A stretch of DNA of 64,000 bases from CALINF01 sp039990395 (GCA_039990395.1 JBDXFZ010000074.1:111574-175573); one strand, 5' to 3'. Positions 27,224 to 37,107 are shown, counted from the first letter of the stretch. Notes: a model not told the origin generated them from the letters alone. Translations and numbers: made by a program.

Positions 27224-28495
27224 ATGGGCGAAGTTCGGGTTGAGGGCGAAGTAGCGCCTGGCTTTGAATCAGTTAAAGAACTGTTTGCGAAGAATATGAG
27301 CACGTGGGCGGAGGAGCACGCGCAGTTGTGTGTTTACCACCATGGCAAGAAAGTAGTGGATCTGTGGGCATCTGTTAACGGTAACGATGCCTTCACGGGC
27401 GACTCAATAGTGAATGTGTTTAGTAGCGGCAAGAGTCTGGAAGCCATCGCAGTTGGCTCTTTGGTCACTCAGGGGCTCATCGACTACGACGCAAAGATTA
27501 CGCAGTACTGGCCGGAGTTTGGGGCTAATGGCAAAGAGGGCGTTACTGTTGCTGATCTGATGCGACATGAAGCGGGCCTTGCCAACCTTGATACGTCTTT
27601 AGATGCAGAAGATCTGTTTACCGAAAACATCAAAAAGAACGCCGTTGGCCAAGTGCTTGAGCAACACGCACAAAACTATTCATCCAGTGGCAAGCGCGAG
27701 TACCACGCGCTTACCCGTGGCTGGATAGTGAACGAGCTGTTTCGCAGGGTGGATTCTGCCGGCCGCACCATTGGCGAATATCTCCAGCAGGAGATCAGCG
27801 GCCCACTGGACGTAGATGTTGTGGTGGGCGTGCCCGAGCAGGATCGCCAGCGCATGTTTCCGGTGAAGCCGTTAGGGTTTGGCTATCAAATATTTCAGAG
27901 CTTTGTTCCACGCTTTTTAGGCAGGCGAGTACTGCATAATTGTTTTGCGCTGTTTGCGCGTATTGGCAAGATGATGCCCTCGTTCATGAAGGGCCGAGGC
28001 AAGCCCAAGCCGCCGCCAGCGTTTACACAGATGACGGGCTTAGGCTATTTCAATGCCCACGACTTTGGCAAAGGAGAAACGCCTTCTGCCAATGCAACAT
28101 GCTCTGCTCGTGGCTTGGCCAAGGTTGCTGCCATGATGTCTGCCGGTGGCACGTTGAACGATAAAGAAGTGCTGTCCCCTGATGCCTGGCAAGCACTGCA
28201 TGCTAATTCTGAAACGGCCATGATGGGTGGGGTTATACCCACACGCTTTACCCAGGGCGGCGTGGATCGTTTTCAACCCACTTCGCCAAACAGCCAACTG
28301 CTGGAGCGCGCGTTCAACGAAGGCCGTGAAGGCTTTTATGGTTGGATGGGTTTTGGCGGTTCCATCTTTCAGTGGCATCCAGACCGCGATATTGGCTTTG
28401 CCTTTGTGCCCACGTCTTTGCACTATCTGGATTTTTTGAACGAGCGAGGCAAAAGTTATCAGGCAGAAGTGGTGCGCTGTGTAGACAATCTATAA
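27224..28495 (+). CDS. Serine hydrolase of the class C beta-lactamase / EstB family
   Basis: 423 aa, no signal peptide. The catalytic SxxK motif is SSGK in NVFSSGKSLEAIAVG, and the Tyr of the second motif is in REYHALTRGW. The family holds esterases, lactonases, transesterases and D-peptidases. AAGGGAAA sits about 7 nt before the ATG. It lies between the PAS kinase and an agmatinase-type gene on the same strand; no functional link is evident. Confidence 0.88.
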   Translation: MGEVRVEGEVAPGFESVKELFAKNMSTWAEEHAQLCVYHHGKKVVDLWASVNGNDAFTGDSIVNVFSSGKSLEAIAVGSLVTQGLIDYDAKITQYWPEFGANGKEGVTVADLMRHEAGLANLDTSLDAEDLFTENIKKNAVGQVLEQHAQNYSSSGKREYHALTRGWIVNELFRRVDSAGRTIGEYLQQEISGPLDVDVVVGVPEQDRQRMFPVKPLGFGYQIFQSFVPRFLGRRVLHNCFALFARIGKMMPSFMKGRGKPKPPPAFTQMTGLGYFNAHDFGKGETPSANATCSARGLAKVAAMMSAGGTLNDKEVLSPDAWQALHANSETAMMGGVIPTRFTQGGVDRFQPTSPNSQLLERAFNEGREGFYGWMGFGGSIFQWHPDRDIGFAFVPTSLHYLDFLNERGKSYQAEVVRCVDNL

Positions 28496-28550
28496 GAAGC
28501 CGTTTGACCCTATCGATAACGCTACTACGAAAATAGAGTGAGACAGAGTA

Positions 28551-29504
28551 ATGAGTGATTTCAACCAGCCCCTGAGTGGCAATGACATGCCACGCTTTGG
28601 CGGCATAGCCAGTATGTTTCGCCTGCCGGTGCAAAACGATGCCTCTGGCCTGGACGTGGCATTGGTTGGTGTGCCATTGGATATTGGCACCAGCAATCGC
28701 ACGGGCTCTCGTTATGGGCCGCGGCAGATTCGTACTGAGTCGGTTCTTGTGCGCCCCTATGGCATGTTTACGCGGGCTGCGCCTTTTGATTCTTTCCAAA
28801 TAGCCGATGTGGGTGACGTGCCCTTAAACGCCTATAGCCTTGAGAAGTCACTGGCGATTATCGAGTCACACTTTGATGGCCTGCTGGCCAGTGGTGCCAA
28901 GACCGTGTCGTTTGGCGGTGATCACACTATCGCATTGCCCATACTGCGCGCCCAGCAGCGCGTACACGGCCCCGTTGCCCTGGTGCATGTAGATGCCCAC
29001 GCCGATGTTAACGACACTATGTTCGGTGAGCCGGTTACTCACGGCACAATCTTTCGCCGTGCTATCGAAGAGAACCTGGTAGACCCCCAGCACATGTTTC
29101 AGATTGGCTTGCGAGCCACGGGATACGCTGCCGAAGACTTCGACTGGGCCCGCGATCGCGGTGTGCGAATCACCATGGCGGAGGAGTGCTGGTATAAGTC
29201 GTTAGAGCCTCTCATGGCCGAAATTCGCGAAGCTATCGGCCCTGACATGCCGGTGTATCTCAGCTTTGATATCGATGGACTGGACCCGTCTGTAGCACCT
29301 GGCACAGGCACACCCGAACCGGCTGGACTCACTGCCTCTCAGGGCCTGGAAATTATTCGCGGCGTGTGGGGCCTTAACGTTGTAGGTTGTGACCTGGTTG
29401 AGGTGTCTCCGCCATATGACCCCAGCGGCAATACTGCATTACTGGCCGCCAACCTCATTTTCGAGATGCTGTGCAGTCTGCCGGGATGCCTGCGTAGGGA
29501 TTAA
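28551..29504 (+). CDS. speB: Agmatinase-type ureohydrolase
   Basis: 317 aa of the arginase/agmatinase family. All manganese-ligand motifs are present: SFGGDHTI, HVDAHADVND, and SFDIDGLDPSVAPGTGTPEP. Agmatinases convert agmatine to putrescine and urea; guanidinobutyrase and related enzymes look alike. The nearby amine dehydrogenase cluster and spermidine-dehydrogenase-like proteins make a polyamine or guanidino-compound substrate likely. 55 nt after the hydrolase. Confidence 0.9.
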   Translation: MSDFNQPLSGNDMPRFGGIASMFRLPVQNDASGLDVALVGVPLDIGTSNRTGSRYGPRQIRTESVLVRPYGMFTRAAPFDSFQIADVGDVPLNAYSLEKSLAIIESHFDGLLASGAKTVSFGGDHTIALPILRAQQRVHGPVALVHVDAHADVNDTMFGEPVTHGTIFRRAIEENLVDPQHMFQIGLRATGYAAEDFDWARDRGVRITMAEECWYKSLEPLMAEIREAIGPDMPVYLSFDIDGLDPSVAPGTGTPEPAGLTASQGLEIIRGVWGLNVVGCDLVEVSPPYDPSGNTALLAANLIFEMLCSLPGCLRRD

Positions 29505-29513
29505 AGGGGAGCA

Positions 29514-29546
29514 TCAGAGCGACTTTGCGTAAAGGGCTCTGACCCC
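29514..29546. repeat. REP-like intergenic repeat, copy 1
   Basis: TCAGAG-CGACTTTGCG-TAAAGGG-CTCTGACCCC forms a stem of TCAGAG/CTCTGA with an inner CTTTGCG-TAAAG pairing. A nearly identical copy (two differences over about 33 bp) is at 42663. Both lie in short gaps after genes, and may serve as a transcription barrier for the convergent genes here. The style recalls REP elements of RAYT transposases. Confidence 0.6.
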
Positions 29547-29554
29547 TAGCGACC

Positions 29555-31483
29555 CTACGCAGAGTCCAGTTGTTCATTCACCGCTCGCCAGGCGGCATCG
29601 AATGCCGCGTCCATCAAGGCGGTGGCTTCCGAGTCTGTATTGGCGATGGAGATACGCCCGAATTGGGCGCGGCCGATTTCGTGCGGCGCCTGGCCTTCCT
29701 CCCACTCCGGGTCATACAGGCCAAGGTAGGCATACGCATAACCATGGGGTATGCGGTTGACGGTAATGGCGCGGATATCGGTCTCGTTGTTGAATCCGTG
29801 TTTGCCCAACAGTGACTGTAACTGTTCGCGTATCTGCTGTTCGTAATCGGCAAAGCTGGTGTTGTAGATCATGTGGCGGCCCATACGGAGTTGCTCGCGG
29901 CAAGATATGGGCTGTTCCGGTCCGGTCATGGGCGAGTGCATCATGAACACCACCATAGGATCATCCGGACCACGCGGAGGCTCGTAGCCGCCGACAGGGA
30001 TAGAGGGTGATGTACTCACCCACTGGAAAGTGTCGTAGGGGCACTGATACAGGGTGGCGCCCAGCTTGGAAAATGCCTGGCCATTGTTCAGCTGCACATT
30101 CGCGTAAACAAAGGGAGTTTTTACCCCATAGCTCAGTCCCTCTTTTTGGGCCTTCGGCATCTCTGGGCACAAGTGGGGGATCAGAGCGTTGTAGCAGGCT
30201 AGCACGCAGTGGTTCGCTGTTACTCTAAGTGCGTCTCCCGATTGCACGTAGTCCACGTCCACCAGCCCGTTGTCGTTTTCGCGTACTCCTACAACGGTGC
30301 TGTTGAGACGCAGCCGTGTGGTGTTGTCCTCCAGATCGAGAGCGCTGTAATTAAAACGGGCAATAGCCACGTCCTGCGGCCCTTGCATGTCAGGGGCGAC
30401 TGCGGGAACCAGTTTCTGCACAAGTAGCCGCGCGACAGAGGCATTGCCGTCGGGAAACATCTGTACACCCAGCAGACTGTCGAGCACCATTTCCGCCAGT
30501 TTCGCGGTGGTCTTGCCCACCCAGCCCAACGACTTGATGCCGGTGCCGCCCATGGTCATCCCTTCCAGGACAGTCAGATTCCATCCCGAGACCCCGGTAA
30601 GATGAATAATCACGGCGTTTAGTACCGGCAAGGTGCCTTCGGCTAGTTCGACCTTGTCGACCAGATAGCGGTTGTAGCTAGTGGAGTTCACGTAATCCCA
30701 TTTCTCACTGAGAGACAGTCCATCTAGAAAGTCGCGATTACCGGCGAAAAGGTCGATTAGTTTGTCCTGCTGGTCTATAGGCAGGGGTAGCGCACGTACG
30801 GATTCTTCGTGGTCCTTGCCACCGAACATGGCCGCCATCCAGTTTCCGTCAACGGCAACATGCCCTCCCGGTCCCGGAACCGCCACACCATTGTCGGCGT
30901 GAAATCTGCCGGCCAGGAACAGGTCATCGGGAGTCCGCCGATCCATGTTCTGTATGAAGTCATCGTCAACGCCGATGTCCGCCATCAACCCCTGGGCGGC
31001 CTCACTGTAACCGCTCTGGGTTTCTATGTTCTGTGCGCCGCCCAGGCTAAGCATCATTCGGCCATTCTGGTGGAACTCGTTGCGCTTGGCGTGACCACCA
31101 AAATCGTCGTGATTGTCCAGCAGCAGAATGCGCGCATCAGGACCCATCTTCTGACGATAAAACCAGGCAGATGCAAGGCCGCTCATGCCAGCGCCTACCA
31201 CCACCAGGTCGTAGTGTTCGTCGAGTGCTTTATAGCTGTCAGGTTTCTGGCCTCGCCAAGCCAGATCGTGGGCTACCTCGAAGGAGCCGGCGTGGCTTCC
31301 GCGCATACCTGTGAGGGTAGGCGGGTAGTAGGCAGAGGCGTCCGGCGGGTTGAACACCGTGGGAGTTCCAATAGCCGCCTTCGCACCTGTGCTAGTGTCG
31401 TTTCCACACCCGTACAGCAGCATGCCGCCGGCACCAACCGCTACCCCATTCAGAAAATCGCGGCGTTTAATTTGTCTGGCCAT
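29555..31483 (-). CDS. Spermidine-dehydrogenase-like FAD oxidoreductase, paralogue 1
   Basis: 642 aa. The N-terminus carries a twin-arginine motif (KRRDFLNG) and a lipobox-like LLYGC at residue 26, suggesting a Tat-exported lipoprotein. The SpdH family signature MRGSHAGSFEVAH is followed by the FAD dinucleotide fold VVVGAGMSGLASA and LLLDNHDDFGGHAKRNEF. The C-terminal AITVNRIPHGYAYAY also fits. Relatives oxidise spermidine in the periplasm. Substrate specificity of this copy is not known. It follows an NTF2-fold gene by 43 nt on the same strand, behind the double operator at 32059. Confidence 0.85.
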   Translation of the reverse strand: MARQIKRRDFLNGVAVGAGGMLLYGCGNDTSTGAKAAIGTPTVFNPPDASAYYPPTLTGMRGSHAGSFEVAHDLAWRGQKPDSYKALDEHYDLVVVGAGMSGLASAWFYRQKMGPDARILLLDNHDDFGGHAKRNEFHQNGRMMLSLGGAQNIETQSGYSEAAQGLMADIGVDDDFIQNMDRRTPDDLFLAGRFHADNGVAVPGPGGHVAVDGNWMAAMFGGKDHEESVRALPLPIDQQDKLIDLFAGNRDFLDGLSLSEKWDYVNSTSYNRYLVDKVELAEGTLPVLNAVIIHLTGVSGWNLTVLEGMTMGGTGIKSLGWVGKTTAKLAEMVLDSLLGVQMFPDGNASVARLLVQKLVPAVAPDMQGPQDVAIARFNYSALDLEDNTTRLRLNSTVVGVRENDNGLVDVDYVQSGDALRVTANHCVLACYNALIPHLCPEMPKAQKEGLSYGVKTPFVYANVQLNNGQAFSKLGATLYQCPYDTFQWVSTSPSIPVGGYEPPRGPDDPMVVFMMHSPMTGPEQPISCREQLRMGRHMIYNTSFADYEQQIREQLQSLLGKHGFNNETDIRAITVNRIPHGYAYAYLGLYDPEWEEGQAPHEIGRAQFGRISIANTDSEATALMDAAFDAAWRAVNEQLDSA

Positions 31484-31526
31484 TCCTCTCTCCTACTATC
31501 TGCCTTGCTGCTCTGCAGCAGAAGCG

Positions 31527-32009
31527 TCACTCTTGTGCAGCAATTTCACTGTAATGCAGGCTGATGATTTTCCATTTACCACCCACTTTTTGCCAAACAT
31601 CAGTCTCGAATGCTCTCGATGTAGTCTTTGTTCCATCAGCAGCACGCGTGCGGTTGTCGATGAATGATGTCGATATGGCGACATCACCACCTGGCATGAC
31701 CTGCACCTGAAGATCCGACATCTCGTTTAGCTCGACACCCCCACCCGCCGCCATCAATTCGGTCCACATTCTGTGGTACGCGTCGATATCTACTCTCCCA
31801 TCACCAAAATACGCCGTCGCTCCTTTGGCATAGTAGCTAAAGTATTTTTCCACTTCGTTGTTTGCATAGGCGTAGTCAAAGTCTTTGATTGCTGCGTAGA
31901 GGGCTGCATTCGCCACACTTTCTGCGATCTCTTTTCCTGAACCGTGATGCTCCGCCATTGCAGTAAACGACAGTAGTACGATGATCAGGCTGCTGAATAG
32001 TTTTTTCAT
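31527..32009 (-). CDS. Secreted NTF2/SnoaL-like protein
   Basis: 160 aa: signal peptide (FSSLIIVLLSFTAMA) and an NTF2-like cone fold (DUF4440/SnoaL style; NNEVEKYFSYYAKGATAYFGDG, then DVWQKVGGKWKIISLHYS at the end). Members are often small binding proteins or enzymes without conserved catalysis. First gene of the operon with the SpdH-like flavoprotein, so it probably acts on or binds the same periplasmic compound (inference). Confidence 0.82.
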   Translation of the reverse strand: MKKLFSSLIIVLLSFTAMAEHHGSGKEIAESVANAALYAAIKDFDYAYANNEVEKYFSYYAKGATAYFGDGRVDIDAYHRMWTELMAAGGGVELNEMSDLQVQVMPGGDVAISTSFIDNRTRAADGTKTTSRAFETDVWQKVGGKWKIISLHYSEIAAQE

Positions 32010-32058
32010 GATCTAGATCCTCTTGCGTTCAGTTAGGCTCTTCGGGGCGCCGACTTTA

Positions 32059-32096
32059 CATGTCGACTGACATGCTCTAGCATGTCAGTCGACATG
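32059..32096. promoter_or_regulatory. Tandem palindromic operators CATGTC-N4-GACATG
   Basis: Two 16-bp palindromes, 32059-32074 (spacer GACT) and 32081-32096 (spacer AGTC), are centred 22 bp apart and are also mirror images of each other, giving one about 44-bp near-perfect palindrome. They lie between the divergent NTF2/SpdH operon and the TonB receptor. A third copy is at 37092. The TetR-type protein at 36325 is the likely ligand. Confidence 0.65.
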
Positions 32097-32200
32097 TCAA
32101 ATGGGTTGGCCGCGGATTGCGACCGTCATAGTACCGGTTGGCTGCTGATAGTGCGTCAACCAGAGTTTCGTAGACAGATACGTCTATTGAGGGGAGATAC

Positions 32201-34438
32201 ATGAAATCAACCGGGTATAGCAAAACCTTACTAGCAATGGCAATCGCAGGGACGCCGATGGCGTTGTCGGCCCAAGAAGCCACTTCCGCGTTTCTGGAGG
32301 AGGTTATTGTCTCTGCCCAAAAGCGATCGGAGTCATTGCAGGACGTGCCCATTGCCCTGTCGGCATTTACCGGTGATTTTATCAAAAACGCCAACCTAAC
32401 CGACATAAAAAAGCTGGTGGCTTTCACGCCTGGCTTGGCCGGTCTTTCTACGGACAGTTTTCTCGACACACTGTCAGTACGTGGAGTTTCTACCAATTCC
32501 TTTGGTATTGGCGGTGATAGCTCAGTCGGTATCTATAAAGATGGCGTTTACTATGGTCGTAACGGCTCAGCGGTGACCAGCTTCTTCGATATCGAGCGCG
32601 TGGAGATTTTGAAAGGTCCGCAGGGTCTACTGTTTGGCCGCAATGCCGCTTCAGGCGCTATCCACACAATTACGGAGAAACCTAATCTCGAGGAAGTCGA
32701 AGGCTATGTTCGCCTGGGTGCAGGTGAGCGTGATCGCTTACAAGGCGAATTTGCCTATAACCAGCCTTTAGGTGACACCTGGGCGATCCGTATCGCTGGT
32801 GTTCATTCTGAAGAGGACGGCTTTGTCAAAAACCTCAACGGCGGCGACGACCTGGGTGCCCACGACCGAGACGCTGTGCGCTTTTCGATTAGAAAAGAAG
32901 CCGATTGGGGTGATGTCACGCTGACAGCGGAGTACGAGGATCGCGAGCAGTACGGAACTGTTTACATCGGTCAGGATGCGAATGGGAAGAGCATCACGGG
33001 TGATGACCGAAAGGCAAACCTCGACTTTCCCGGCAAGGATGACGCCGAGGTTAAGGGTGTGACCTTAACAGCCAATATTGATCTCAATGACAAGATGACG
33101 CTGACCTCCATCACCGGCTACAACGAGCATGATTGGACCTATCAGGAAGATTGGGACGGCACGCCAAGTGATGTTGCTGGGTACGTTCAGGACCAGGATG
33201 GGGACTACTTTAGTCAGGAACTGCGTCTCAATGTGGAAGCCAGTGAAGATTTGAAATGGTATGTGGGTGCTAGTGTCTACCAAGAAGATGTTACAGCAAA
33301 ATTGAGTAACGATACTGGCGATACCACCCCCTATTTTACGGCGCTATATACTGAGTACTTTGATGATCCTTATCTGGGTGCTTACTACGGCGCTTATGCC
33401 GGGTATTTCACAGGGGGCCTCGAGACCAATTCGACAAAAGGGGAATATTCCGGCTGGGCTGTCTACGCCGACTTGACCTATCAACTGACGGAGAAGATGG
33501 ATGTCAGCGTAGGCGCACGTTACACCTATGATGAAAAAGAGGCTAAGACCGATATCCAGGGGGGAGGTTTTGTCTGGCCTGTGGTAACGCCTACCCCAGT
33601 AAAGGGTAAAGAGGATTGGGATGATCTGTCACCCCGGATCACCCTGCGTTATTTTACCGATGACAATACGATGTTGTTCGGCTCTGTGACAGAGGGCTAT
33701 AAATCGGGTGGCTTTGGTACCGACAATGTCACCGCCTTCACCGCCTCAGAAAACCCCTACATTGCGGTAGCCCTACCTGACGCAGCGCTTGATGATTTCG
33801 ACCCGGAAACGATTATCTCATACGAGGTCGGTGCTAAAGGCGACCTTGCTGGCGGTCGATTGCAATATGGAATAAGCGCCTATTACTACAACTACGAGGA
33901 TCTGCAGACAGTTATTATCGAGGTTGGCAAAGCGCTTGTTGAGAACATAGGCGAGGTCGATGGCATGGGTGTGGAACTGGATCTGCGCGCAGCAATTAAT
34001 GACAATTGGGACATCTTCTTGGGGTCTGCCTGGAGTGATACTGATATTGATGATATTCCTTTGGACGTGTGCGCAGAGCCTAGTGGTAGCACATGCAACG
34101 GTAATCGTCTTGCATTTAACCCGGAGTGGATGGTTTCCGGTGGTATCAATGCGCACTATCCCTTTGGTGGCGGTGAAGTGGCCGCCGAGTTGGAGTTTTC
34201 TTGGCAGGATCAGTTTTACAGCGGGCTTGAAAACACAAGTGGCGACTCCGTTGATAGTGTGGGATTTGTTAACCTGCGAACCGGCTGGAACAGTAATCAG
34301 AACTGGAGTGTGTCTGTCTATCTAGAGAACGTTTTCGATGAAGAATCCTTTGCCGCGCGTAGTACTGGTTATTTCGGGGTTAACGCTGCTCCTACGCAAC
34401 CTCGAACTGCTGGTGTGGATCTGAGCTATACCTTCTAG
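32201..34438 (+). CDS. TonB-dependent outer-membrane receptor
   Basis: 745 aa: signal peptide, a TonB box region (FLEEVIVSAQKRSESLQDVP), plug domain with VEILKGPQGLLFGRNAASGA, and a 22-strand-type barrel ending in the expected aromatic DLSYTF. The QKRSESLQDVPIA style is that of receptors for organic substrates in marine and sphingomonad-like bacteria rather than classical siderophore receptors. Divergent from the NTF2/SpdH operon with shared operators, so it may import the flavoprotein substrate. ATG follows GGGGAG at 8 nt. Confidence 0.95.
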   Translation: MKSTGYSKTLLAMAIAGTPMALSAQEATSAFLEEVIVSAQKRSESLQDVPIALSAFTGDFIKNANLTDIKKLVAFTPGLAGLSTDSFLDTLSVRGVSTNSFGIGGDSSVGIYKDGVYYGRNGSAVTSFFDIERVEILKGPQGLLFGRNAASGAIHTITEKPNLEEVEGYVRLGAGERDRLQGEFAYNQPLGDTWAIRIAGVHSEEDGFVKNLNGGDDLGAHDRDAVRFSIRKEADWGDVTLTAEYEDREQYGTVYIGQDANGKSITGDDRKANLDFPGKDDAEVKGVTLTANIDLNDKMTLTSITGYNEHDWTYQEDWDGTPSDVAGYVQDQDGDYFSQELRLNVEASEDLKWYVGASVYQEDVTAKLSNDTGDTTPYFTALYTEYFDDPYLGAYYGAYAGYFTGGLETNSTKGEYSGWAVYADLTYQLTEKMDVSVGARYTYDEKEAKTDIQGGGFVWPVVTPTPVKGKEDWDDLSPRITLRYFTDDNTMLFGSVTEGYKSGGFGTDNVTAFTASENPYIAVALPDAALDDFDPETIISYEVGAKGDLAGGRLQYGISAYYYNYEDLQTVIIEVGKALVENIGEVDGMGVELDLRAAINDNWDIFLGSAWSDTDIDDIPLDVCAEPSGSTCNGNRLAFNPEWMVSGGINAHYPFGGGEVAAELEFSWQDQFYSGLENTSGDSVDSVGFVNLRTGWNSNQNWSVSVYLENVFDEESFAARSTGYFGVNAAPTQPRTAGVDLSYTF

Positions 34439-34477
34439 GGGTGAAGCAGTAGTTCATTTCAGATCACGTTCCACTTT

Positions 34478-34505
34478 GGGAGACGATTTATCGCCTCCCT
34501 TTTTT
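34478..34505 (+). terminator. Rho-independent terminator after the TonB receptor
   Basis: GGGAG-a-CGAT-tt-ATCG-c-CTCCC followed by TTTTTT, 40 nt after the receptor stop. Stem, small mismatches and T-run are all typical. Confidence 0.85.
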
Positions 34506-34588
34506 ATGACATTTAAACTAGCGGGTTTGTACAATTGATCACTATGAAGCAGCTATCTAACACATCATAAAGCTGTCAAAGGCGATAG

Positions 34589-36211
34589 GTGGGCACATTG
34601 ACCAGGACAACTACTAGCAGCGCTCAAGCTCGAGCAACCGTCCAAGACATTATCGCGCGAGGCTTTCGGGCACTGTCTCAAGGCAATCTGAGCGAGGCAC
34701 GGGGTTGCTGTATGACCATACTCAGGCAGCACCCGGATAATGAACAAACACACTTTCTGGTCGGCCTGATTGGATTGGCCAGTAACGACCATGAAAAGGC
34801 GGCACTGGCGTTCAATTCCGTTACCAGTCTTAACCCCAGCCATGTGGCAGCGTGGGCCCACCTTGCAAAACTACGGGCACAAAGTGGGCAGATTAATCGG
34901 GCCGACCACGCATTGGCCATGGCAGTACGGCATGAAAATGGCGATATAGCCGAGGTACAGGATGTTATAGCGTCGTCCTATTCCATGCTGGGAGAGCATC
35001 AGACAGCAAATCAGTGGTTTAAAAAGGCCGCTGCCAAAGCCCCAGACAATCTGTCGATTGCCGTTAATCTTGCCAATAGTCAGATATACCTTGGTGAAAC
35101 GGACGCGGCGAAATCTCAGCTGGTCAAGGTGTTGGAACTTGCGCCCAACAATGGGCAGGCTCATTGGTTGCTGTCGGGGCTTTCTAAAGCGGAGAACAAT
35201 ACCCACGTAACACAGATTGAAAGCATTCTGACTTCTAACCCGGTACCCACCCAGGCCGAAGCATTCTTGTGCTACGGCGCAGGAAAGGAATGCGAAGATC
35301 TGGAAGACTGGGACCGAGCCTTTGCCTATTTTGAGCGCGGTGCGAAAGCGCGGCGCAAGCATGTCAGCTTTGACAATGCCAAGGAAGAAGAAGCGTTTAA
35401 TGCGCTAAAGAATACGTACACCGAACAGTGGTTAGCGACCAAATCTGACTATTGCGATACGCAGGCCCCCATCTTTATTGTTGGCCAGCCTCGCACGGGT
35501 ACTACCCTGGTTGAGCGCATTGTCACGTCTCACTCGCAGGTACATTCGGCTGGTGAGTTGATGCACTTTGGTAATGCGGTCCGACGCCAATGTAACTATG
35601 ACGGCAGTGAGCGATTCTCTGCGTCGCTATTTGAGTCTGCCGCAAGCCTGGATGGAAAAAAGCTGGGCACAACCTATATGGAAAGCACCAGTAAACTAAG
35701 GGGAACAACCCCACATTTTGTCGACAAGCTTCCGTATAACTACCAGTATTTGCCGCTCATTCTGGCTGCGTTGCCCAATGCCAAGATCATCCACCTGGTA
35801 CGGGACCCGATGGATGTGTGTTTTTCAGTCTACAAGCAGTTATTTGCTGATGCGTACCCACACTCTTACGACCTTGAAGAAATGGCCCGGCATTTTGTAC
35901 GCTACTACCGTTTGATGGATATCTGGCGACAGCGCTTCCCTGGACGCTTTCTTGATGTGCGTTATGAAGAGGTGGCAGCTGATGTGGAAGCCCAGGGCAG
36001 ACGTGTGATTGACTACTTACAACTCCCCTGGGAGCAGGCGTGTGCCAATTTTCATCAGCAGGAGACGGCGGTCACTACTGCCAGTGCCGTGCAGGTAAGG
36101 CAGCCCGCGCATACGCGTTCTATAGGGCGGTGGCGCCGCTATGAAAAACAATTGCGTCCAGTATGGGAGATACTGATTCAGGAAAATATTGTTGACGGAT
36201 CTGAACTGTAA
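34589..36211 (+). CDS. TPR-repeat sulfotransferase
   Basis: 540 aa starting at a GTG. Residues about 20-230 are tetratricopeptide repeats (e.g. SMLGEHQTANQWFKKAAAKA). The C-terminal half is a sulfotransferase domain with the PAPS 5'-phosphosulfate loop IVGQPRTGTTLVERI and the 3'-phosphate motif IHLVRDPMDVCFSVY. Such TPR-sulfotransferases frequently sit beside TonB receptors in marine gammaproteobacteria, as here. The acceptor is unknown and may be protein tyrosine or a small molecule. Confidence 0.9.
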   Translation: MGTLTRTTTSSAQARATVQDIIARGFRALSQGNLSEARGCCMTILRQHPDNEQTHFLVGLIGLASNDHEKAALAFNSVTSLNPSHVAAWAHLAKLRAQSGQINRADHALAMAVRHENGDIAEVQDVIASSYSMLGEHQTANQWFKKAAAKAPDNLSIAVNLANSQIYLGETDAAKSQLVKVLELAPNNGQAHWLLSGLSKAENNTHVTQIESILTSNPVPTQAEAFLCYGAGKECEDLEDWDRAFAYFERGAKARRKHVSFDNAKEEEAFNALKNTYTEQWLATKSDYCDTQAPIFIVGQPRTGTTLVERIVTSHSQVHSAGELMHFGNAVRRQCNYDGSERFSASLFESAASLDGKKLGTTYMESTSKLRGTTPHFVDKLPYNYQYLPLILAALPNAKIIHLVRDPMDVCFSVYKQLFADAYPHSYDLEEMARHFVRYYRLMDIWRQRFPGRFLDVRYEEVAADVEAQGRRVIDYLQLPWEQACANFHQQETAVTTASAVQVRQPAHTRSIGRWRRYEKQLRPVWEILIQENIVDGSEL

Positions 36212-36324
36212 AGTGGCAACGGGAACGCTCAATTCTATTAGTCCCTGCGTGCAAATTGAGATGCTGTTCGTGCTAATCTAGCGGCATTGGGGCATTTCAC
36301 GCGTCAATTTTTCTGGGTGATTCC

Positions 36325-36885
36325 ATGGCAGGCGAGCGCAAGCAAGAGATCTTACAAGCGGCAATTGAAATAATTGCGGACGAGGGCTACGGGAGTTTGA
36401 GTATGCGCGCCCTGGCACGTGCCAGCGGTATGAAGCTGGGTGCGCTGCAATATCACTTCCGTACCTGGGAAGATTTGCTTCGTGCACTGGTGAGCTACAT
36501 CGAGAACGAGATACTTGAGCGATTCGAAGCGCAAAGGCTACATGAGAGCTCGGCGAGTGTGCAGGAAATCGCGGCCTTCATGCTCGACGATACTACCGGC
36601 ACCTCAGATAGCTCGCTCGGTGACAGGCTTTGGCCACAATTGTGGGCGATGGAGCAGGTTGAGCCATTGGTATCTGACCTGCTCGAGGATGTTTATGCCA
36701 GATATTTGGAAGTGCTCGAGCGCGCAATGCGAGCGGCGGGAACCAAATCCCCGCGTGTAGAGGCGCTTTGGTTGATGTCTCTATTGGAGGGTGAATCACT
36801 TTTCACCGGTACCGGTAGGCGCTGGGAGGGCGACAGAAAAGCTGTGCGCGCTGCTATCCTGAAATTGATTGGTGAAAGATACTGA
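36325..36885 (+). CDS. TetR-family regulator, candidate regulator of the SpdH/TonB regulon
   Basis: 186 aa. Helix-turn-helix region: RKQEILQAAIEIIADEGYGS, then ALARASGMKLGALQYHFRTW. The only TetR-type gene between the two flavoprotein operons, and the palindromes at 32059, 32081 and 37092 (6-4-6 symmetry) are of TetR-operator size. The link is inference. No copy of the palindrome precedes this gene, so autoregulation is not evident. Confidence 0.9.
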   Translation: MAGERKQEILQAAIEIIADEGYGSLSMRALARASGMKLGALQYHFRTWEDLLRALVSYIENEILERFEAQRLHESSASVQEIAAFMLDDTTGTSDSSLGDRLWPQLWAMEQVEPLVSDLLEDVYARYLEVLERAMRAAGTKSPRVEALWLMSLLEGESLFTGTGRRWEGDRKAVRAAILKLIGERY

Positions 36886-37091
36886 GCAGTGTCAGCAGCT
36901 GAAAATTCCTAGAGAGTAAAGAGCACAGCCTGGAACGGCGCCTCGTCGAGTTAAACCTCACCCCCGTCGAAATAACAATGACTAGCGCACAGAGAACCTT
37001 GCCCGGTCACGCTCTAATAATGCTGAACGATCCTTTTGCTTTCAAACTCTGGCGCGGTAACAGCGCCGCGATGGTCTCGCTTAACGCTTTA

Positions 37092-37107
37092 CATGTCAGA
37101 TGACATG
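37092..37107. promoter_or_regulatory. Third CATGTC-N4-GACATG operator
   Basis: CATGTC-AGAT-GACATG, 195 nt upstream of the operon that starts at 37302; the flank TTTACATGTC is shared with the copy at 32059. It is the only clear signal in the 416-bp stretch 36886-37301, which holds no gene that I can support. Confidence 0.6.

Noticed and set aside
30809..31564. 251-codon plus-strand frame inside the first SpdH-like gene
   Set aside because: It lies antisense to a gene with clear FAD and Tat motifs, has no domain and is a codon-bias shadow.
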